In this document: positions 23,110 through 35,500 of the stretch, in pieces
How the letters are laid out: each line of letters starts with the position of its first letter
Position numbering within the stretch: the stretch's first letter is position 1
Origin: Earliella scabrosa
Taxonomy: Eukaryota > Basidiomycota > Agaricomycetes > Polyporales > Polyporaceae
Length of the DNA stretch: 64,000 nucleotides
Direction: 5' to 3'
Assembly (NCBI GenBank): GCA_022605405.1
Contig: JABYQQ010000028.1
Location: 310,001 to 374,000 of the forward strand
The notes under the pieces: generated by a model
What the model was told of the DNA's origin: nothing
The model's input: the letters and a program-made list of their open reading frames with translations, nothing else
The model's database searches: none
Position numbers and translations under genes: made by a program

Positions 23110-24042
23110 TCTTTTCCTCTCTCTTTCCCTCTCGTCGGACGCCGTGCATATCGATCCTTGTTCATCGTTTCTATCTTCGTGTGTGTTCTTCCGTCCGTTG
23201 GTTCTTGCACTCCGTCGTCGTTTTGTACAACTGCATCGCTGCCTCGACTCTCCCTTGTACTTGTGTCCCCCGGTTCTTTGCATACATACATCACTCTCTG
23301 TTTCTCTGTGCTCTTCATCTGCGCCTGTGGGGGGCGCACGGACATACATCTCCACCCGCATCTACACCTCAGTGTCGTCAAGACTCTCGCAATCCTGCGT
23401 TCACTGGCCTCACCTTGTTCTTCGACCATCCTCGACGTTACAACTCCATCTTCCTCGGACCTCGAGCCTCTCCTCGGCTCTCCCCCCGCTCTCCTCATAC
23501 GATCTTCTCCCATCTAATCCCCCATCTCATCCTATCGTGTTCCGTCCATCTCACTCTCATCCTCATCTGCTCTGTGTCTGTTTGTACTCTCTTCTATACA
23601 CCCATACCACCGGCGCCGCTGCGCGATGCCGCATCGGGCGCACCCCAGGGCGGGCGCGGGCGGATGGCCGGGAAAAGGCTTACTACATCTAATGTACAGT
23701 CGATCGTCTTAGTTCGCATATTGTTATTCTCCTCCCAATCTTTCGTTGAGAATATATGTGTCGGGTTTAGAAACCCCAACATGGCACATTCGGAAGTTTA
23801 AATCGTGGTTTACCCAAGGTCGAAGATGTGAAGCGGTCCGGCCTGTGGAGACCATACATGGCAAGTCGGCGATGGCGATCGTCGCCGTTGACTAGCGGGC
23901 TAAGCTTCAAGCCTCAAGTCTCATGTCATTGTGTTGTTGCTAGACTGCATATAACGAAGACATCGGTTTACAGAATCTAGATTGAGCCCGGGATAAATTC
24001 TATGGGGAAGGGCACAGATGATTGGATTGAGAAACCCTTGGT
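23110..24042. other. Convergent intergenic region (3' UTRs)
   Basis: About 0.93 kb between the RasGEF stop and the stop of the minus-strand terpene synthase. The first 400 bp are pyrimidine-rich. No conserved coding signal is seen; it most likely holds the two 3' UTRs. Confidence 0.45.
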
Positions 24043-25355
24043 CTAAATTTCCAGTAGTTCCTTCAAACGGTACCGGGGGTCGTTGAGGTGGAACTCGACG
24101 TAGCCCTGAGACCATGTAGTCAGCTAGGATGCATATGACTCATAACCTTGGCGAAATCGAGGATCACCATGACAAATGTAGAGCAAATGTGGTTGAAGGC
24201 TGGCTGAGCGGACGACAGCTCCTGGATATTGCGCAGGCTGTCGAGGACCTCGCGGACTAGTGCCCGTAGCACAACGATGGGCGACTTCCTCTCCGTGGCT
24301 GCGCGGAGGTGGATATAGTTGTCCGTTTCTCCTGCCAGGGTCTCCTTGTAGAATGAGATACTAGTTGGAAGTTGTGGTCAGCGTTCCAAGGATGCTACTA
24401 TATACGTCGAGTAGCGTGATAGAGCGTACATGTCACTATGATCACACGAACCATGTTAGTATGCAGGTATTTCAAGGGTGGTTACGATTACAGGTACGTA
24501 CTTTGCGCCGTTAATTATGAATTCGAGCTCCCTAGGATGAAGATGAGCGCGGGGACCAACTTCATTTCGGGTACAGACTCACGGCAGAACTTGCAAATAA
24601 TATGCCCCCGACGCTTCTGCCCATGCCTTGGTGAAGTTCATGTTGGCATAGGCCGAGGGGAGTCCGGTTCTGAGCCGCAGGTAGTGTGGGTAACGCACGG
24701 CCGCCGGGGAGATGACCTCGTCCTTCGTGGTGAGTTCGATGTATGTCCCAGTGAAGTATTCCAGGGTACTCGTGATGATGGCGTCCGCACTGATGCGCGG
24801 ATAGAGGTCGTCCAGAGACCGCAATATGTCCGCCAAACGGTCGAAGACGGGGTCGAGCTGTCTTTCCCCAGCGGAGAATCGCTGTACGAAGCCGCCCACG
24901 GCTTCGACATTGTGCTGGCCAACGTCGTCAGCGTACACCACCAAAGCGGTGACGATTGCGATGAGGAGCTGATGCTCGTAGCTGACGTGCGCATACGCGC
25001 ACTCTGCGATAACGGCGCTCGTCTCGGAAAGGCCGGTCACGAAATCTCCACCAAGCCCGGTGTTCCATGACACGATCTCGGCCGTAACAGCCTCGCGCAA
25101 AGTCGGGTTCCGAGGTGTCTGTGGGGACCGGTAGGACGTATCCTTCAAGAACTCCCGCAGGATATGCTGGATTTCTGACATGGAAATTCTGTCCGCTAGC
25201 TGCTTAACTATGGGTGAGCCTACGACAACGAGGTAGGAGCCGCGGGCGGGCACGGTGCTTACCTCGTGCGCGCGTGGTTTAGCGTTAGCGTGTTGGAGTT
25301 CGAGCAGCCCATCGACGGTCGGTCTAACAAACACCGTGGTTGGCTGAACGATCAT
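24043..25355 (-). CDS. TRI5-like sesquiterpene synthase, dispersed copy 4
   Basis: Fourth trichodiene synthase-family cyclase, separated from the tandem array by about 16 kb and inverted. Exons on the minus strand: 25355-25263, 25199-24583, 24531-24502, 24435-24430, 24360-24168, 24105-24043 (333 aa). The aspartate motif YADDVGQHNVEAV is the same as in copy 1, and ETDNY after the NSE motif is shared too, so copies 1 and 4 look like the closer pair. The NSE motif reads NDIISFYKE and again depends on the 6-nt exon (24430-24435). GYVEFHLNDPRYRL ends the protein. ATG 25355 is used as the start; a GATAAAAGG element lies about 120 bp upstream. The splice acceptor of exon 2 was chosen at AGCAG because the alternative runs into a stop. 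Confidence 0.87.
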
Positions 25356-28300
25356 GAGCACTGTATACAGGCTGACTACGGCGCGGACTCTGCGCACTCA
25401 CCAGTAGGGCAGACATTGCACCAGACAATCGGATTCGCCAGTGGGGGAGATGCGTGGACAGCTACCCTAGTGCATCCTTTTATCCAAAGACCACTGCGAC
25501 GGAGCGCGAGACATGATTTCCTCAGAATGACTCACATGCATCGAACTGGGAATGTCGAGGCCCGGAACTTGCGGTCTATCCATCGTTCTGGCGGGTCAGT
25601 ATGTCTTTCCAAGTTTGATCATAACCTTAGTACGGCACATGTCGACGAGTAACGCCAAGGGTGTGAGCTCCGAAGCGAGGAGTTTTTCGTCGCAACTCAC
25701 CAGATTTATGCTTGCCCGATATTTCTGTGAACTCACGTTGTCATATTCAACCAAACTGATCGTCTGCCCTGTGTGCTCTGGAATCATTGAGTACCCCAGT
25801 TTGTCAGTCACGGTATCTACCAATGAGCCAAACCCTGTCCCATTTAATGCCAGAAGTCAAATGGCGGTTCAGCGATTCTGTTTCTAATCTCCCGCACCGG
25901 GACATCCATGGTGATCGCACATACTGACATCATGGTGCATCGGAGGCCCAAGCGACGTTCAGCGCCCAGATGCCGTATGAGTCTTGGAACTCACGGATCT
26001 AGGAACTTAGGGTGTCAATGTTCGTCACAATTGGCCTTGACGTATAGCGCGTCCGAGTATTCAACACAACGTTGACTTCTTCCCCGAACGACCACTATGG
26101 TAACGCGCCCGAGCCCCGGGTCGGTACCCTTCCTGACGGATATTCAAGACCAGGAGTACTGTGAGGACTTCTAGTGCGCATTGATCGCCGTGCCATATCC
26201 AGTGCCGGCTCGTACTAAGTCGTCCATGTACGGAGGCTCGCTCCACGGGCTTCACTGAGTGCGTCGACGGGGATGAATGAACCGCAGTCGCTGCGTATCC
26301 GGCGTCTCGTACGGTAGCCTTGTGTCCGACCCAATGGTTCGACCACGAAACCATGTAGTTGAAGGGCCCTGGAAATGTGACGCGGAGAAGCCAGTTCGTC
26401 CAAGTCGCCGCAAGTTGTAAGGTTCAGCCTTGCCTGAGACGACTTAGGTCGGAGTAGAAAGGAGCACACTCACAACAATCGTGACTCCGAGGGGGCGGTG
26501 ATTGACAGTTCCGGTAAGGCGACTCGCTGTATAAACGACCATGCCTAGCGAAGGTCATATGATGCACGAGTCGGAGCGTGCACTTGCAGGGAAATGAAGC
26601 GCCCATGAAACGGTGCGTGCCCCTAGACAACTAAACAGAAGTGGTCAGCTACGAGTGCAGTTATGAGCCGCCAATAACCACGCCCATTGGTGATTAAAAC
26701 CACTCTGGTACTACTACCGTGGGTAGGACCTCCCCGAGCGTCTCGATGTTGTCCAAGTTCTTCAAGTTGTGAAAGACTCGCGGCTTACGTCGGACTGCTG
26801 CTCAGCCGCAACATGCATGTCAATGTGAGCATCTGTCTCTTCTGTCAACGTCTCCTTGGAGAGCAAGAGGTTAGTCATTCCTCAGGCGCATTACCCCGAC
26901 GATCATGTAAAGCTTCAAGTTGGACGCCTCGCCACGCAACTGTCACAGCCTTCAAGACGTGTCGATTTAGGCCCTGTCAGCAAATAATGGTGGGAGTAAT
27001 GGAAGCCACTGACTTTGTAAGTTTCCCCCAGAACGTACGACAATAGTTTTCTGCTGGTGCGGCCAGTGGTATCAGGTATGCCAGTGGGCCGCCGATAGCC
27101 CCCCTTCCTCGTGTAGTTGAAGTTCGCGTAAGCGGCTGCTCGTCCGCCAATGTGGCGCAAAGCGGAGCACGTCCACTGAGCCCGTTGAGTGGGCCACTGT
27201 TAGTGACGATGGCGCGCCGTTCCTCAGCGTTCCTCGGGATGATGCCATGGACTCCGGCCCGGGAGCTCATGAGCAACCAGACAGGACCAAATGGGAATGT
27301 TGTCTACGCCTGCACATCTTGATCATCTGCCTATGCCTAGGGCCATCATGATAGGTAGTCTGACGTAGTAGTGACGGTGCACCATGATGAGTCCATGGCA
27401 TGTACAACAAGATTGAAAAGGACTGGAACTCACTCGGAACCAGTCGAACAAATCGAAGCAGTTCGATCTCACGTACTACTAGGTGCTGTATGTAGTGAGT
27501 TACTAACTCCCACCTAGCACAGGCATAATGGCGGTGTCATCGAGCGTCTATGATTGGAGGCGGCTAAAAGATGTCGTTCGCTCTATCATAACTCTAAGTA
27601 GGACCGTCCCTTACCCCTTCAATAGGTCCGTCCAAACGTCTGCCTAGGGGAGACAACTATAGCTCATACCCCCCTAATCCTGGTCTGACTCTTGATGCAC
27701 CATGCTCGGCCGTCAACTTGGCGACGAAAGGATCGCTGGCAATATGCGTGGCTGTCGTTTACTATGGATGATCTCAGGTAAGCCATAAGATCATGCACCG
27801 TCCGATCTAGACTTGTGTGGTGACTTGCTTGAAATCTTCATGATTCACTGCCAATGCTTGAAGTTGGACTCGTTCCTTGGTGCATGTATGCAAGTGGGGT
27901 TCTTTCCTTCTGGTGCTTCGCTTGGGGGGTGCTAACAGACGAACCTGAAACACAGTTGCAGACCTCAACTCCGCTTGTTGGCTACCAGGCCCTCCTATCA
28001 CGCTAGCGAATTCTCATGATCACTGTTGTTCTACCAACAAATCTGGCGGCGGCGCACGGCGGGCCCCCGCCGGCCAGTAGGTTTACAGCAGCAAAGTTCT
28101 GGGACTTGCTGAGAGGCTAGCTGCTGCCCTTAGAGAACGAAGTTCTCATGTCTTCTCTTAGTTTGCTGAAAGATTTAAAGTTTCAGCATTGACTCACGGT
28201 ATCTGATGCAGGTGCTCGGAGACTTCGTCCCACGATATCATCGCCGTTGCACCGACAACGACAACCAATCTCAGGCTGCTAACTCTCCGAAGTGAGACTC

Positions 28301-28495
28301 ATCCGTTCCCAAGCCGAAGCATGACAGAACCTTAAAAGGGGCCTGTGCACTTACCACTTGAAGGACACAGGCGAACATCGCAGGGTTCCAAACCCAATCA
28401 TTCGGTAGTCGCGGTTTTCATATACCCCAGCTTGGTAGGCTACGTAGCCAATCAAGTTGAACATCCCCAGACAGCTACCAATGCCCCACACGCAC
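25356..28495. other. Gene-free stretch of about 3.1 kb
   Basis: No frame on either strand shows family motifs or a consistent exon series. On the minus strand at 27104-27160 one frame contains AAYANFNYTRK, resembling SAYANMNFTKA of terpene synthase copy 4. Flanking frames do not extend the match, so at most a decayed fragment is present. A GC-rich palindromic patch lies near 28048-28075. Confidence 0.4.
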
Positions 28496-30556
28496 ATGGC
28501 CTCCCCTTTTACCGCTCTTTCGCTAGATGATACATTCGGCGTGCTTTTGATCGCGACATTTATCAGCCTTGCGTGCGTGTTCTCTCATGATCGACCTCCT
28601 ATTACTTCAATCTCAGGCTCACGACCATGTACACGACTCGTGTATACTTCCCCTGCAGCCTATATGGTCTCACCCTTCATCAGTTGTATAGGTACTTCCG
28701 TACGTGCGTCAGGGATTCACTGGCGCTGAAGTCCTTGGTATGTTGTTAGTTAATGGCTCTGCTAGCGCGTTGAGAGACTACGGACGCTAACACGGAGGGT
28801 TTCATAGGTTGCAACTGTTTTGTCAGCTGCTCATGCCGTCACGCAACCCGTTCTGTACTCACGCTGTTAATAGAATTTTAGAGAGCCTGCATACTGTGAT
28901 GCTCACCCACTTGTGGTACGTCTTGTTTGCGCTCATGTGGACTTGCCACCCAGCTGCCGCTGATCTCATGTCTATAGCTATCATTACCTGATCTCTGAAT
29001 ACTTCAATCCTACCAACCTTCAACATGGCGTCTGGTGAGCGAATTCCAAGCACCACGGAAGCTCCTATTACAACTGGAGCTGATGCCATGCATGCCCATA
29101 GGTCCTCTAATGTGAGTCATGCCAAGCAGTACTACGCATATTCCAAGCATTGAGATCATTTCACTTGTGTGCAGCTCCTACCATGCACATCAGTGAGCCC
29201 CGATGCCGGACAACCCAGACGGAGTGACTCTGACAACCATAACCCAATAGGGTCTTGTTATATTCACTTCTCAACTGTGAGCATCCGAGGATTCTTGTGC
29301 CCTCTCTAACGTCTTACTCCATTATCAGATTCTTTGTGCGCCGCGTCTTTCTACGTATGTCAATCTAGTTCTCGTGCTGCACAGATCGCTGAACGTACCC
29401 AGTCGGACATCAATACCGGGCGGTCGCAATTCTCTCGGTAGGTCTTCGCCGCCACAGCACGTTCGAAAGCTTCACCCCAGTCTCTTTATCCTGTGCCTCA
29501 GCTTTTACTCTTCGTTATCGCGTTGGGTGCGTGGTGTCTCTGTCTATCCCCATCTCATCCTCGAGGTTAACCATCCGGGTCCGCAACCTAAGCGTTCAAC
29601 ATCGGTATGTGATCGCGTATGACAGCTATGGTTTGGTAGCTGAGTTAGCCACATAATGGTATACTTAGCTGGCACAGTCGATGCGTGCGTGATTATCCTG
29701 TCTGAGACCGAACTTACCCTTAGTATCGCGTCCAGGTATCGGTTCAACAATGATACAATCGGACACTTGGATACCGTAGCCGTGCGTTGCACACCACTCC
29801 CAAAACGCCACGATGCATGCACTGATGTCATTTGTTCAAGTGGATGGAAGCAGCGAGCGCGGGTGCTTTAGAAGTAGGAGACACACTTCTCACGACTGTG
29901 CTCGTTGTTGCACTGCGCAGAGGTCGTACTGGATGGAAGAGGTCAGTCGTATCGGTCCACGATGCCAGTGTACTATCTCATCGCTTATATCGCATCGTCC
30001 TGCAGGATGGATTCAATTCTTGATATGCTTGTGCTGTACGCAATCACGACGGGTGCGATCATTCTTCTCTCTCTCGGCGCTTCTACAGGAATCTCATGGT
30101 CATGAATACTTCCATAGGTCTCCTTACAGGGTCAGTTCAGCTTTACATTGGGGTAGCTCCGTCAGTGGTTGATATTGCTCATGTACTCCCTTTTTCAGCG
30201 TGATGAACCTGTTTTGCTTGATACTGGTACGTGAATCCCCATATACTATCACCTTGCGCCGTCATCCGAGATGCTGAATTGTGGGCCAGTCAATTGCGTA
30301 CCCAAAAAATCTGCGCTGGTCAGGTTTCGGGATTGTATCGACTCATCGTGCGTAATCGTGTCGCCCCGATCCGGCGAAAGACTCATCTAGTGTTGGTTAG
30401 TCTACGCAAATAATTTACTAGCTGCGTGAGTACCCGGGACTTCATGGTGACAGTAGTATTGATATACCATGCAGCCTCAACTCCCGCGAGAGCCTAGCCA
30501 GGCAAGGATTACAGACATACGGGACAAGCTCCTTCACGGCGGAAGCTCCTTCCTAG
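28496..30556 (+). CDS. DUF6534-family multi-spanning membrane protein
   Basis: Predicted seven-helix membrane protein of the DUF6534 family, expanded in Agaricomycetes and of unknown function. The gene is broken into many very short exons. Well supported exons include 28496-28572, 28659-28737, 28808-28821, 28874-28915, 28978-29034, 29102-29111, 29175-29192, 29251-29276, 29329-29354, 29403-29437, 29481-29533, 29566-29604, 29841-29941, 30006-30052, 30118-30130 and 30199-30226. Diagnostic segments: DDTFGVLLIATF, LYGLTLHQLYRYFR, ILESLHTVMLTH, YHYLISEYFNP, FFVRRVF, RMDSILDMLVLYAITTG, VYANNLLAA and ALNSRESLARQG, then a stop at 30556. Exons between 29605 and 29840 and between 30227 and the VYANN exon are uncertain. 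Most boundaries keep phase, so the gene may be functional. Confidence 0.6.
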
Positions 30557-31553
30557 TGCTGCACAATCTCCGACACAACCTCAAATTTGCGTCGATCAGG
30601 ACGGAGGTGCCGTCACTGGTACGTGTCATTTGCTCCGTTTTTGCGATATGTGTACAGTGATTCGGCTGCAACTTATCATCCTTCTAGACAAGGCCCTGGA
30701 TGTCAACTCATTGGTCGCATGTGAACACACTCGTCGCGGTGTCACTGTAGACGTCTGACTGACAACATGGCCACATATTCCTTTCTGTGAATCATTCTTT
30801 TTGAGGTCGTGTGGGATCGTGCGTCCCTAACTGTTGCACTGGTTAGTCATCCGCCCCTAGTACTATGTAGACTTCGAGCAATTTGGCGAGTACTGCGTCG
30901 GAGTCCTTCGACGCGACCTGGAGAAACCAAACGAACCGATGTCATGACTCTCTACCTTGCTTAGAGGAACACCCTATATGTTATCGAAAACCTCATCCTT
31001 TGCTTACTACCTCCTTGCCTGATCCCACCTATCCATGGTTTTCCGACAATGGTGTATGAGCGTCTGCTGTTACGTAAGCCGGCGTTGATCATGACGCCAG
31101 CGCACCTACTAGTATTCAGACCTATTCGCATTCACTCGCGTTCGTCGACAGTGCATTATGCATGGGTCCACTGCTGTTTGCATGTGTATGGAAGCATGGG
31201 TACGTACAGAGATGCCTGCGCCGCGTCTTGCAAGTTGATGCTAGATACAGAACTTGGAAAGGCATGACGTGACGCTGCCGTAGTTCAAGCGATGTTGGCA
31301 TTGTCGTACGGGTAATGTCACGGTCATGCATCACTCTCACAGCGGCACAACATCGTGATTTCCAGACTTCTACGTCTTGGAAGGGTCCCATAAGTACGTG
31401 GATATCCTATATCTGTGGCGCCGTTACGGTCCCGGCCGGCGTTGACTTTCGCACTGCTCTAAGCCTACTAGGCTGCCCACATAAAATCGGAGAAGCTACT
31501 CCAGTGTGGGATAGTCGCTACTCACCGTATATGTGATTCAACTCTTTCTTCAG

Positions 31554-31763
31554 GCACCTGTTGTGACACGATTCATGTCAAGAATCTGCTGGCTGCGTGC
31601 GTATGCAAGCCTCGCTCCCGATGACGGCACGACTCTTGAGCAAACATGTAGGCAGGGTCTAGCAGCCCATTCGGGACAAGCAGCTTCCGCTTCCCGAGTT
31701 CCCGGCGGCGGAAGCTCCCTCGCTGAGGCAGCTTCACCTCACAACAACGGTACCACGTCCTAG
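31554..31763 (+). pseudogene. 3' remnant of a second DUF6534 gene
   Basis: After a usable acceptor at 31552-31553 the frame reads IHVKNLLAA up to a donor. A downstream stretch RQGLAAHSGQAASASR ends in a stop at 31761-31763. Both correspond to the last two exons of the intact neighbour (VYANNLLAA, then ARQG). The preceding kilobase (about 30.6-31.5 kb) should contain the helices but shows only scattered weak resemblance, so this looks like a decayed copy. Confidence 0.45.
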
Positions 31764-32500
31764 ACAATCGCTGGTACGTCTGATAATTCCCTTCGAGTCA
31801 ACTCGGACATTTTCCCTCACCAATGCTATGATAGTGATCCAGACCCTCCCGAATCAGATGAACATCAACCGCGCCCACCGCATGTGACGGAAGCGCGAGT
31901 ACCGCTGTAGCAGTCTGACTCGTGGTCAACAGCCTCCGGGCCCCATATGGTCGGCTTGTTCAGCGTCGAAAGTGGATCAGGTCTTCGCGCCGAGAGTCCC
32001 GCTGAATCACTCCGCTAGGATACTCCATCACGCATCGGGCACACACGGTACGTGGGCTATGCCAGTCCTTGGGAAATAATCTCGACGATAACCTAGTGCC
32101 TGATATCCTGTCTGGCAAGAAGCGGAACTTGCCGGCGAGGAGGTGTTCAGGAGATGACAGATTCCTGATGCGTTGAGGGCGATTTCGCACGAGTCGAGTC
32201 TCGACGAATTGACTTCTTACATGTCTTGCGCATGAGAACTGGCATGAAGAGCCATCGCCTCGACTGCTTCCTTGATATACTTCGCCTCGCCGGAGTTGTT
32301 GGAGAAGTTGTAGGCAGCGCCCGTGTGTGCCCGGGATGTATCTTATCTAGAACAACAGTGCGTGTTTGCGGCCAATACTAGAACACTGTTATGCTGATCC
32401 TTCTCCGCACCTAGCATCAAGTACCCATGGTGGCTATATAAGATGTTCACTCTTCCGACAGTGACGGTTGATACCCGCCCGCTGACCGTCATCCCGAAGG

Positions 32501-35500
32501 ATGGATACTACGGACGCATTTCAGCCCCTCCTTGAGGACACCTATGGTGTCCTGCTGATCGCAACTTTCGTCAGTCTACTGTATGTCCTCTCCAATCCCT
32601 AGCTCTCTCCTTGTGAGGTTGATTCATGTTATTTCCGGACGCAGTCTTTATGGCATTACACTCCACCAGTCATTCAGGTATTTCCGGACATACACTAAGG
32701 ATACCCTGGTGTTGCGGTGCTTGGTCCGTGTACGGATATGCTTCACATCCTACTGACCGCTTACAATCCGATCATCAAGGTGGTGATCGTCCTGTTCGTA
32801 CATTATGTCGATCGTCGAAGCTGGACTATTGCTGATGCTACATAACAGTGCTCTGGAGACATTTCATACTGTGCTACTCGCGCATCTGAGGTACGTTCTT
32901 TCGCGCCGAACTCCCGATCATAGAAGTTCACTGCATCATGCAGTTATCACTATTTGGTCACCAACTACTTCAAATTCCTTGAGCTTGCACGTGGCACCTG
33001 GTGCGTAGCAGCCCATCGGCCTTGTGTACCTTTTACGACGAGCCTCTCTCTGTGCGCAGGTCCCTGAACGTGCGCACTGTGGATGTTAGGGTCTGGATGA
33101 TAAGACTGATGATCACACTCTGTAGCTTCTCCCATGCGTCTCGGTAGGCACATGAAAAGTACGAACGAGCAGCATGGCATTGATACCTGGCTGATCATAG
33201 GGACTCGTGATCTGCGCCTCTCAACTGTAAGTCCTCCGGTTGTCGCGCATCTTCCGAGACTGAGTGTGCTTTGAACCAGTTTCTTCGTGCGGCGTGTCTT
33301 CATTACGATTGATGAGGTACGAAGAAATCGTTCTTTATGCAGCCAGACTCCAGCCAGACAGATGTCACAATGATCCTCACCCGTGGGAACAATGTTGAAA
33401 CTCAGCTTACAGCAGTAAGTAGAGTTACTTACCAGATAAGTACATGTAAGCGCCAAATAAGCGCCCACGGCACAGCCACCACTTAGACGCTGTTTTGGGC
33501 GCTTTTGGGCGCTTTTCACGCGTGACATCACACTGTGACATTGTCACTGCTACTGTACTACTTCAATAACTTCTTACTATGTGGTGCTATCACCATGTAT
33601 TATATATCATTCTGTTCGCATTTTATAGCTCTATTTGAATAAACTACCCATCTGATACAATAAGCAATAACCAAATTACCACATGCAGTACACTGCTGTA
33701 GCCAGACATGTGGCATATTTTCCAGTTTTACCTCAATCTTTTCCAGATTCTTCCTTCCTTCTTTCATCACACCACACTACTGTGTCTCAATGCATTACAT
33801 TGATGAAGTTAGATATGTTCAATAATTGATCAAATATGAACAGTCACCCATACTCTATAACATGAGCTGTGATGCTGTATAGATGATTCATCTATTAAGT
33901 ATTCTCTGTTGACCTTCTATCAATCAACATATAAAAGTGGTTGCATGATGTTGTATTTCTGACACACATCATATAGTGTAAACTACTGTTAAGCACATGG
34001 TTATAAACACTGAATACCTGGTATATTTCATGTTCATTAGTGGTAGTTGATGAACATGATTTTGTAAGAATATATAGTGTTTTGGGACTGTCTATTTATC
34101 AATTGACATATACCCAATAGTCTTTGTTAATATTCTTCAACTTCTATATACTAATTGCATATATTGAAAAATTATGTAAAACATCATACAAAGATTGTAT
34201 TGAATAGAAAGGTTGTATGAATTGTTAACATTTATACTATTTGTCTTGGTGTATCATACATGTTCTGCTGTATGAACACAGGAAGTACAATATATCTCTA
34301 GTAGTGAAATAAAATACTCATCAATCGTTCATGCCAGACATGGCCCACTTTAAACCAAGTATGTACGGCTCATTGACTCGTCCTCAAGTCTCCTATGACT
34401 TGCTTATGATCCGGACTACAGTCGGGGGAGCTCAATATCGAGCAGTCGCGATCATTGCAGTGCGTAGATGATCTAGCTTCTCCAAGTCGATCAATTAATC
34501 CCTCATCGCGTACCAGCTTATATTCATATTCGCGGGACTAGGTACGTCCTCGTTCCATTCGCCTCGCACAACCAATTGACATGTCTTTTGTCCACGTAGG
34601 CTTCAACACTGGTATGTGTTGGGCCATGCCCCTCTATAGCTTTGTCGGTACAGGGCGTTATAGCTGATCGACCGAATCACGGCGCGACGGGCACAGCTGG
34701 GACAGTCACGGTGTGCGCGACACTCCATCCTACTATCTCTCATACAATCCTGGGCTAATTCTCGACCCCATATCCAGCTACAAGCATAACGACAGCGTCT
34801 TGCCACACCTGAGTGACTTGGCAGTGCGTCACCACTCCAATCAATCGTATCCAGCAGGATGATTACATTGACTTGAACATCATGACGATGCCAGTGGATC
34901 GAGGCCGCAGCCACGGGCAGCTTAGCAATCGGGGACACTATGCTCACCATTGTACTCGTGTATGCGCTGCGACAAGGCCGAAGCGGCTGGAAGAAGTAAG
35001 TTGTCTCAAAGTGTCGTTATTGGTCTTCACTCAACATCATGGCAGGACGGATTCGATGATCGATACATTGGTCCTGTACTCGATCACAACTGGTGCGTTT
35101 CCATCTTCCCGAACGTAGCGATGACTCTAAGTGGCTCGTTATGTATCTACAGGTCTCCTCACTGGGTAAAGGCTGCCTGCTTTCCGGTCCTCTGTCTGCG
35201 AGCTCACTCACGCACTCCGCGTAATAACCAGCGTGATGAACTTGTTCTCTTTCATACTGGTCAGTGATTCTCTACCTCGTCTTAGTCGACCGTTTCGCTA
35301 AGACGGTCGGTCAATCTCACAGTCTCTGGTATACCCATCAAATCTCTACTGGAGCGGCTTCGGAATAGTGGCCACTCGTTGTACGTCTTTCGCAATTCGA
35401 TCGTCTCTAACATGCTAACATCTCTATAGTATACGCGAACACCTTACTGGCTGCGTAAGTCTGTTCCCAACGATGGACGAACCTGCCCATGAGACTTAGC

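Noticed and set aside
31049..31267. Open frame between the DUF6534 copies as an independent gene
   Set aside because: It lies where the middle exons of a decayed DUF6534 copy are expected and lacks its own start context or motifs.
33440..34340. LTR retrotransposon
   Set aside because: The AT-rich insertion has no reverse transcriptase, integrase or gag-like frame, and I could not find matching direct repeats at its ends.
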